DNA of 64,000 bases from PALSA-1006 sp963733265 (GTDB lineage Bacteria; Pseudomonadota; Gammaproteobacteria; Burkholderiales; Gallionellaceae), in the NCBI GenBank assembly GCA_963733265.1, contig CAVTCF010000001.1, forward strand, positions 1 through 64,000, written 5' to 3'. Every line of letters begins with the position of its first letter. The stretch's first letter is position 1. The position numbers and the translations under genes were made by a program. The notes beneath the pieces were generated by a model. The model was not told where the DNA came from and did not search any database. It saw nothing but the letters and a program-made list of their open reading frames with translations. Below, in pieces: positions 62,475-64,000 of the stretch.

Positions 62475-62525
62475 AGTCCGATTTCGGTTAGAATTACAGT
62501 TCGCCACTAATAATATCTGTTCCCT

Positions 62526-63365
62526 ATGTCTGATATCCCTCCAATTGTTCTGACTTTCGCGGCTACCGACCCGAGCGGAGGTGCAGGTCTGCAAGCTGAC
62601 ATTCTTACAATTGCCAGCATGGGTTGTCATCCTCTGTCCATTGTTACCGCTATCACCGTGCAAGATACCAGCGGTGTGGATGATGTCCAGCCGGTGGATG
62701 CTGAAATGGTGGCAGATCAGGCGCGTGCAGTGCTTGAAGATATGCCGGTTGCGGCATTTAAAATCGGTTTGCTGGGCAGTGTTGAAAACATTGCCGCCAT
62801 TGCCGAAGTGATTTCCGACTATCCGGATATCCCGCTGGTTTTGGATCCGGTGCTTTCCTCCGGTCGGGGAGATGAATTGGCGAATGAAGACATGGTGGAT
62901 GCGTTGCGCGAGTTGCTGTTGCCGCAAACAACCATTCTTACGCCGAATAGTATGGAGGCGAGACGACTGGTACAGGACGAAGAAAATGAGATCGATGACC
63001 CGTCGCTGGCAGAATGCGCCAAACGAATTTTGCTACTGGGTTGCGAATATGTGCTGATTACAGGCACGCACGAGCATACGCCCAAAGTAATTAATACGCT
63101 ATATGGTGAACGCGGCCTGGTTCGCAGCGATAATTGGCCGCGCTTACCCGGCATTTATCACGGCTCAGGCTGCACCTTGGCTTCTGCCATTGCCGCTTTA
63201 TTGGCCAACGGGTTGCCAATGGAAGAGGCGGTGCGGGAGGCACAAGAATACACTTGGGAAGCGTTGAAGTACGGTTTCCGTCCCGGAATGGGTCAGCACA
63301 TTCCAGACAGATTGTTCTGGGCGCGCGACGAAGACGAAGAGGATGAGGAAGAAACCCGCCATTGA
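62526..63365 (+). CDS. thiD: Hydroxymethylpyrimidine phosphate kinase
   Basis: A 279-residue ribokinase-fold kinase. FAATDPSGGAGLQADI at the N-terminus, LDPVLSSGRG, LTPNSMEA and the catalytic GSGCTLASAIAA are clear. It phosphorylates HMP to HMP-PP for thiamine synthesis. An acidic tail (DEDEEDEEE) extends the C-terminus. thiE follows after 125 bp. No TPP riboswitch is evident upstream. Confidence 0.94.
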   Translation: MSDIPPIVLTFAATDPSGGAGLQADILTIASMGCHPLSIVTAITVQDTSGVDDVQPVDAEMVADQARAVLEDMPVAAFKIGLLGSVENIAAIAEVISDYPDIPLVLDPVLSSGRGDELANEDMVDALRELLLPQTTILTPNSMEARRLVQDEENEIDDPSLAECAKRILLLGCEYVLITGTHEHTPKVINTLYGERGLVRSDNWPRLPGIYHGSGCTLASAIAALLANGLPMEEAVREAQEYTWEALKYGFRPGMGQHIPDRLFWARDEDEEDEEETRH

Positions 63366-63397
63366 ATTTAAATTGCTTTTCTCGGTCGTTTCCTCTC

Positions 63398-63484
63398 CTG
63401 CAAGCGGGATAACCAGCGACTTGCCCGCTTGCGGGCTTAGTCGAATGGCTAGTTGTTCCACCAGAGGATTGAGGTGAGGGGAGG
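63398..63484. repeat. REP-like GC-rich repeat, copy 2
   Basis: In the thiD-thiE gap, CTGCAAGCGGG (63398-63408) and the palindrome GCCCGCTTGCGGGC (63423-63436) are followed by GAGGTGAGGGGAGG. The 13-mer GCCCGCTTGCGGG is identical to 55695-55707. The terminal GGGGAGG doubles as the ribosome-binding site of thiE. Confidence 0.6.
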
Positions 63485-63490
63485 TTAAAA

Positions 63491-64000
63491 GTGCAAAGAG
63501 TTTCACCTCACAGCATAGATAAAAAAGTGATTAAAGGTTTGTATGCCATAACGCCCGACGAGTCAAATACGGACGAATTGCTGCGCAAAGTCCGGCTTGC
63601 ATTACTGGGCGGCGCAAGCGTGCTGCAATACCGCAACAAAACTGCCAACGCAGAACTAAAACGCCAACAAGCATTGGCTTTGCGCCAACTGGTCAGCGAA
63701 TTTGATTGCACTTATCTGATCAATGATGATGCCCAACTCGCAGTACAGGTGAATGCTGACGGTGCACATCTTGGTGGCGAAGATGGAAGTGTGGCGGCGG
63801 CGCGTGAATTATTGGGAGAAACCAAGATCATCGGCGTGTCTTGCTATAATCGCTTAACGCTGGCATATCAGGCTGCAACGCAAGGCGTGGATTACATCGC
63901 GTTTGGCGCTTTCTTTCCTTCAGAGATAAAACCGGATGCCGTGAAAGCAGAGGTAAAAATGCTGCAAACCGCGAGGAACGAATTACATCTGCCCATTGTT
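63491..64000 (+). CDS. thiE: Thiamine-phosphate synthase (partial, runs off the right edge)
   Basis: The first 170 codons of ThiE, with the frame open to the last base. The core is KGLYAITPDE, LLGGASVLQYRNK, the pyrophosphate-binding LINDDAQLA and the later GVDYIAFGAFFPS. It couples HMP-PP from ThiD with the thiazole moiety. GTG 63491 has GGAGG six bases upstream; GTG 63527 or TTG 63539 are later options. The C-terminus lies outside the window. Confidence 0.92.
   Translation, partial: MQRVSPHSIDKKVIKGLYAITPDESNTDELLRKVRLALLGGASVLQYRNKTANAELKRQQALALRQLVSEFDCTYLINDDAQLAVQVNADGAHLGGEDGSVAAARELLGETKIIGVSCYNRLTLAYQAATQGVDYIAFGAFFPSEIKPDAVKAEVKMLQTARNELHLPIV

Noticed and set aside
62411..62525. 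TPP riboswitch upstream of thiD
   Set aside because: I looked for the conserved CTGAGA and thi-box elements in this short gap and did not see them.

Overview
The window looks like a chromosome segment of a mesophilic betaproteobacterium of moderate GC, judged by eye at about 50%. The lineage call rests on the conserved block amgK-murU / lptD-surA-pdxA-rsmA, on pepP-ubiH, and on the style of the aromatic-degradation genes. I would guess Rhodocyclales or Nitrosomonadales, but the genus cannot be fixed from the sequence alone. I see no rRNA, tRNA, CRISPR array, transposase or phage gene.

Region 1 (about 0.4-25 kb) is an aromatic-hydrocarbon catabolic island, all on the + strand. A complete meta-cleavage pathway comes first: XylT-type ferredoxin, catechol 2,3-dioxygenase, a GlcG/HbpS-type protein, semialdehyde dehydrogenase, hydrolase, hydratase, acetaldehyde dehydrogenase, aldolase, decarboxylase and tautomerase. 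A mixed block follows (FAH-family enzyme, two half-size chromate-type transporters, YciI-like protein, PLP decarboxylase, IclR regulator). Next is a six-subunit toluene/benzene monooxygenase operon (tmoABCDEF-like) with a FadL/TodX-like outer-membrane channel, and then a TodS/TodT-like two-component system and a bacteriohemerythrin. Together they could take up an aromatic hydrocarbon, hydroxylate it (probably twice, because no separate phenol hydroxylase is present), cleave the catechol ring and yield pyruvate and acetyl-CoA under an aromatic-sensing kinase. Short repeated AGTATT(T) motifs occur upstream of both catabolic operons.

Region 2 (25-36.5 kb) is a patchwork. It holds an ABM-domain membrane protein, two MFS transporters, a minus-strand trio (porin, PstS-like periplasmic protein, hybrid kinase with one degenerate receiver), a response regulator, a methyltransferase, a frameshifted membrane-protein gene and a TlpA-like thioredoxin.

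Region 3 (36.5-41.3 kb) encodes a branched-chain amino-acid-type ABC importer in only three genes, because LivM, LivG and LivF are fused in one 888-residue protein.

Region 4 (41.3-52.5 kb) is a surface and adhesion region. It carries a BamE-like lipoprotein, a two-partner secretion pair (TpsB and a TpsA with exact 69-bp repeats) and an archaic chaperone-usher pilus operon (subunit, chaperone, usher, subunit). Facing it are a MshEN-domain protein with an internal signal-like segment and a nucleotide cyclase with an FHA domain.

Region 5 (52.5-64 kb) is housekeeping. The minus strand holds amgK, murU, pepP and ubiH. The + strand holds lptD, surA, pdxA, rsmA, a small membrane protein, thiD and the start of thiE. 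Two REP-like GC-rich repeats lie in its intergenic gaps.
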